Shown in pieces: positions 63,220 through 64,000 of a stretch of DNA of 64,000 bases; positions within the stretch are counted from its first letter, which is position 1; the number at the start of each line of letters is the position of its first letter. Source of the stretch: Rickettsia bellii RML369-C (GTDB lineage Bacteria > Pseudomonadota > Alphaproteobacteria > Rickettsiales > Rickettsiaceae); assembly GCF_000012385.1 (NCBI RefSeq), contig NC_007940.1, positions 558,001 to 622,000 on the forward strand. Reading direction: 5' to 3'. The notes beneath the pieces are model-generated. The model had not been told where the DNA came from, did no database searches, and saw only the letters and a program-made list of their open reading frames with translations. The position numbers and the translations under genes are program-made.

Positions 63220-64000
63220 ATGTTAAATTTTACAAAATATTTTATATTTATAGTTTTTTACTTTTTCTATACTAGTAATATTTATGCAATAAATAATAAC
63301 CATCAATTCATTGCAGTCAAATCATTAGAATCTTCTAATATAAAAATCAAAAAATTACTTGAAGAAAAAAATACTAGTCAGTTTATTTTAGAGTTACCAA
63401 ACGGCGTAGTAATTAATGAGGGCGGAGTTTTAACTGAAGAAGGTTATATTCTGCAAGATACTCAAACAAGCACAGGTGATCAACATCGTTTAGTGAATAA
63501 GAAACGAGATATTAACGAAGAAAATCCATTATATTTTAAAGGAAAGCTAGCAGTAATTTCATCTCCTGGCTCTGAAAATTGGTATCACTGGCTACTGCAA
63601 GTTTTGCCTAGATTAATTATATTAAAAGAATCAAACTTTGAGTATGATCGTATTTATGTTAATAATTTAAAATATCAGTGGCAAATTAAATCACTAGAAG
63701 TAGTATTAAATTATTTAAATATAAGTGAAGATAAGCTTTTAGTAGTAAATAGTGATTGTATAATTCAAGCTTCTAACTTAATTGTCCCATCTGTACCGTT
63801 TATTCCTGTAAAAGGTACAGCTTTACCTTTTTGGTTAAAAAAAGATTTAAGGAATATCTTTCTTAAAAATAATAAGGATGATATAAAAACTTATGATAAA
63901 ATATATATCTCACGTAAATACGCTTCTAGTAGAAAAATAATCAATGAAGAAAAATTAATAGAAGAAATAGAGAAAATTGGTTTTAAAGTAATATATTTAG
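63220..64000 (+). CDS. GT61-family glycosyltransferase (partial, cut by window end)
   Basis: The frame starts at ATG 63220 and is open to the window edge (260 codons so far). The N-terminus MLNFTKYFIFIVFYFFYTSNIYA is a signal peptide or anchor. The domain matches GT61 (DUF563-type) glycosyltransferases: SSPGSENWYHWLLQVLPRL is the family's conserved H-W block, and IYISRKYASSRKIINEEKLI corresponds to the downstream R-x-x-x-x-R-x-i-n-E-e pattern. It starts 5 bp after fmt and is probably co-transcribed with def-fmt. The acceptor is unknown. It is the sixth glycan-related enzyme in the window. Confidence 0.82.
   Translation, partial: MLNFTKYFIFIVFYFFYTSNIYAINNNHQFIAVKSLESSNIKIKKLLEEKNTSQFILELPNGVVINEGGVLTEEGYILQDTQTSTGDQHRLVNKKRDINEENPLYFKGKLAVISSPGSENWYHWLLQVLPRLIILKESNFEYDRIYVNNLKYQWQIKSLEVVLNYLNISEDKLLVVNSDCIIQASNLIVPSVPFIPVKGTALPFWLKKDLRNIFLKNNKDDIKTYDKIYISRKYASSRKIINEEKLIEEIEKIGFKVIYL

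Noticed and set aside
1..64000. CRISPR arrays, tRNA and rRNA genes
   Set aside because: No regularly spaced direct repeats, no recognisable cloverleaf with TTCGA-type arm and no rRNA sequence were seen; repeats present are palindromic and dispersed. A tRNA scan would be decisive.

Overview
The window looks like a chromosomal segment of a Rickettsia (obligate intracellular Alphaproteobacteria, Rickettsiales). It is AT-rich and loosely packed, full of palindromic intergenic repeats (GTCATCCCG...CGGGATGAC and GTCATTGCGAGGA...TCCTCGCAATGAC types) and carries many broken genes. Its gene set is also typical of the genus: a short valyl-tRNA synthetase, a PhaZ-like depolymerase, small SpoT paralogues, several ProP-like MFS carriers, Rpn/PD-(D/E)XK genes and a lone purC. 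I cannot name the species. I see no rRNA, tRNA or CRISPR array.

Layout. 1-6.7 kb: clpX, a decayed repeat-protein gene, rmuC, then two membrane-anchored glycosyltransferases (GT10, GT25). 6.8-15.5 kb (minus strand): PhaZ-like depolymerase, unknown proteins, a LicD-family transferase, valS, an Rpn nuclease and rnhB. 15.5-20.7 kb (plus): hscB-hscA-fdx, a DUF2125 protein, a TAXI-type binding protein and a universal stress protein. 20.7-22.6 kb: a structured RNA gene, repeats and a frameshifted Rpn gene. 22.6-30.1 kb: cydA, DUF2671, an ABC exporter, then a minus-strand run rpoH-yefM-yoeB-GT2-M16 peptidase. 30.2-39.5 kb: ctaG, vapBC, a glycosyltransferase, mnmA, an amino-acid permease, hisS, purC, thrS. 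39.9-45.9 kb: a DnaA/Hda-like ATPase, an MFS gene with an in-frame stop, and the division cluster mraZ-rsmH-ftsL-ftsI. 46-61 kb is accessory: coiled-coil and proline-rich effector candidates, a broken IS110 element, a 2,119-bp inverted duplication (MFS + spoT) that splits a secreted NB-ARC/TPR gene, ankyrin and BRO-N genes, a second copy of the structured RNA and an XRE regulator. 61-64 kb returns to housekeeping genes (iscX, def, fmt) and ends inside a GT61 glycosyltransferase.

How they work together. Housekeeping groups cover protein quality control (ClpX, RpoH), Fe-S assembly (HscBA, Fdx, IscX), translation (ValS, HisS, ThrS, MnmA, Def, Fmt), septal wall synthesis (MraZ, RsmH, FtsL, FtsI) and respiration (CydA, CtaG). 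Six glycan-transfer enzymes, most with an N-terminal membrane anchor, suggest surface-glycan diversification. The accessory genes (toxin-antitoxin pairs, SpoT hydrolases, NB-ARC/TPR, ankyrin, SH3-ligand protein) are the kind associated with host interaction and mobile elements.

Most interesting: two diverged copies (about 20.81-21.02 kb and 59.21-59.43 kb) of an apparently unrecognised structured RNA. Each has its own promoter, a three-way junction supported by compensatory changes, a mutually exclusive alternative hairpin and a terminal hairpin. One copy stands directly in front of a 59-codon gene with a good ribosome-binding site.
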